Of a stretch of DNA of 8,677 nucleotides, positions 8,301 through 8,677 are shown piece after piece (position 1 is the first letter of the stretch; each line of letters begins with the position of its first letter). A program made the translations under genes and the position numbers. Under the pieces are notes generated by a model. It did not search any database. It saw only the letters and a list, made by a program, of their open reading frames with translations, and had not been told where the DNA came from. This DNA is from an uncultured Ruminococcus sp. (lineage in GTDB: Bacteria > Bacillota > Clostridia > Oscillospirales > CAG-272), in contig CACYEW010000018.1 in assembly GCA_902773455.1 (NCBI GenBank), forward strand, positions 1-8,677. Reading direction: 5' to 3'.

Positions 8301-8677
8301 AATATCGGACCGGACAGGTGGTCGCTTGTCGAATACGACGGCATACCGGTATCGGTCAGCGTCGGCTACGATCATCTGCTCGTGCTCGACAAAGACGGCT
8401 CGGTATGGGGCATCGGCAACAACAGTTACGGTCAGCTCGGAGCCGCGGACGAAGGCGGTACGGTGACGGAATTCCGTAAGATAGCCGATAACGCCGTCAT
8501 GATCTCGGCAGGCCGCAGAAATACCGCGTTTATAGACAATAACGGAGACTGTTACGTATTGGGCGACGCGAGATGGAACAAATTCAGCGAATCAACCGAA
8601 AATATAACGGAACCGTATAAACTTCTTTCCGGGGTAAGCTTTATCGCGAGCGGAGAACACGAGATGCTTCTCGTGAC
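5352..8677 (+). CDS. Giant lipoprotein with lamin-tail, chitobiase-C-like, CotH kinase-like and RCC1 propeller domains; 3' end outside window
   Basis: The frame is open for 1108 codons to the window edge. A basic N-terminus, hydrophobic core and FIYGC lipobox predict lipidation at C31 and anchoring outside the cytoplasmic membrane; Tyr at -2 is unusual. After a Thr/Pro/Glu-rich linker (about 32-72) come a lamin-tail domain (about 74-258) and a chitobiase/hexosaminidase C-terminal-like domain (about 278-377, with YTTDGSDPT). The CotH domain (about 386-785) shows GMRSMKVFFKG with R451 and K454, LLRNSGND near 494-502, IRD 508-510, FWGVYNARER near 538-547, and W663 before LDMDMG with D669 and D671. 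A beta-rich spacer (about 790-896) leads to RCC1/BLIP-II-like repeats from about 897, including YAWGNNNNGVLG and WGIGNNSYGQLG. B. subtilis CotH phosphorylates spore coat proteins, but this protein's target is unknown. Domain calls are by eye, and kinase activity is inferred. Confidence 0.85.
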   Translation, partial: MRKKNTGNIYGKRALSFIALILSALLFIYGCDTKPGDNVTTSAPAKTAPGNESAVTEEPPAEPVKIQDGELYKYADLVISKVYGNGRNKTAACKNSFIELKNTGDLPLCLFGLSLYYGTKDSDYISFALPDVTLGSGECFLVKGASAPGYDDASEIIKITQYDAEWSVSLDNKSVKLILGPYGAEYGKNALPENIENKISYFAADDAYHFDTGYVSGYSKNKIAIRTADRQDSGYHTVNLTKATTEKLSQIVPVSKNGTAGSVVRSQLFEVKFSEPAGFYPAPIELKLTAPEGYSRILYTTDGSDPTVSNTRRRYSGPIKLEDTSLTPFGKIYDIGQNYAPIGSAADKMLGAHVIKACAYDGEKYTGVYTNSYFINAKMASFGVSVMSVSLEVDQMFGDPGFYHNFNAVTNDPNTRGAAFMEVFDKNGVRRGYSNVELSISGHGSSGTGMRSMKVFFKGSQNETDGTESKLNFDLFEGYSTNSKGQSITDFSRLLLRNSGNDCGVSYIRDSYMQRVSRALNVDTMAYAPVLVFINGDFWGVYNARERYSGDYVESHYGIDKDNVALIESDYSQVHTNQNAPFIVTSGLENDADDFNELVGFIKSHGMENEEDYEYVKSRLDIDSFIDMYVSRTYFSALDWPGNNIKVWRNRASDDPSGFDNKWHFTMLDMDMGISFYTDANNTTENSNHFGWIDATGCVVGSIMHALRKNESFKNRFLSRFYQVMNEVYVPAALEAELDNIVDQRRQVTPLQSQRWGASIGRYSNAVSLMRSFVRNRYDYALRYLCSYFKVSENYLIAISGNYLSVDFPETRLNVSVDGKPVVSGTTLKFDETVTVEVKAEAKENFELIAVVFTDNDGNKKRFEGGQAKITTDRPGVIGFETKKKAVTADLRIRSGIVAGGVQMFYLSEDGKLYAWGNNNNGVLGADPGKPVVLKPELVYENVSQIEICHGNDMENNNNNVMAAILTLGGEIYVSGAPTVPGINIGPDRWSLVEYDGIPVSVSVGYDHLLVLDKDGSVWGIGNNSYGQLGAADEGGTVTEFRKIADNAVMISAGRRNTAFIDNNGDCYVLGDARWNKFSESTENITEPYKLLSGVSFIASGEHEMLLV
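8040..8677 (+). repeat. RCC1-type propeller repeats in gene 2, cut by the window end
   Basis: At least four repeat units of about 50 residues can be recognised, with a fifth starting at the edge. Their hallmark segments are FYLSEDGKLYAWGNN, MAAILTLGGEIYVSG, LLVLDKDGSVWGIGNN, TAFIDNNGDCYVLG and the beginning IASGEHEMLLV. The spacing suits a seven-bladed RCC1/BLIP-II-like beta-propeller, so roughly two or more blades should lie beyond the window. In bacteria such propellers usually bind proteins at the cell surface. The partner cannot be read from the sequence. Confidence 0.75.

Overview
The window looks like part of the genome of an uncultured Gram-positive gut- or rumen-type bacterium of the Clostridia (Bacillota). 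This is inferred from two very large exported polysaccharide- or surface-type proteins, one with a C-terminal membrane anchor and short Lys tail and one with a lipoprotein signal, from strong Shine-Dalgarno sites, a consensus SigA-type promoter, and codon use that mixes many ATA, TCG, ACG and GCG codons. No rRNA, tRNA, CRISPR array, transposase or phage gene was seen.

Layout. Positions 1 to about 399 hold no convincing gene. The first 150 bases are a chain of GC-rich inverted repeats and C-tracts (G-tracts on the minus strand), and 372-389 is a perfect 18-bp AT palindrome just upstream of a near-consensus promoter (400-428). Gene 1 (462-5225, plus) encodes a 1587-residue exported, membrane-anchored, multimodular glycoside hydrolase family 2 enzyme of the beta-mannosidase type, with both catalytic glutamates present. 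A strong intrinsic terminator (5233-5266) follows. Gene 2 (5352 to beyond 8677, plus) encodes a giant lipoprotein. In order it carries a lamin-tail domain, a chitobiase-C-terminal-like domain, a CotH kinase-like domain, a beta-rich spacer and an RCC1-type beta-propeller that runs off the window.

The two genes point the same way but are separated by a terminator, so they are probably separate transcription units. Both products are predicted to sit on the outer face of the cytoplasmic membrane. Gene 1 would trim mannose- or glucosamine-type sugars from glycans. Gene 2 may be an extracellular protein-modifying or binding protein. Any functional link between them is inference. The most unusual item is the domain combination in gene 2. 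The long minus-strand open frames opposite both genes look like codon-bias shadows.
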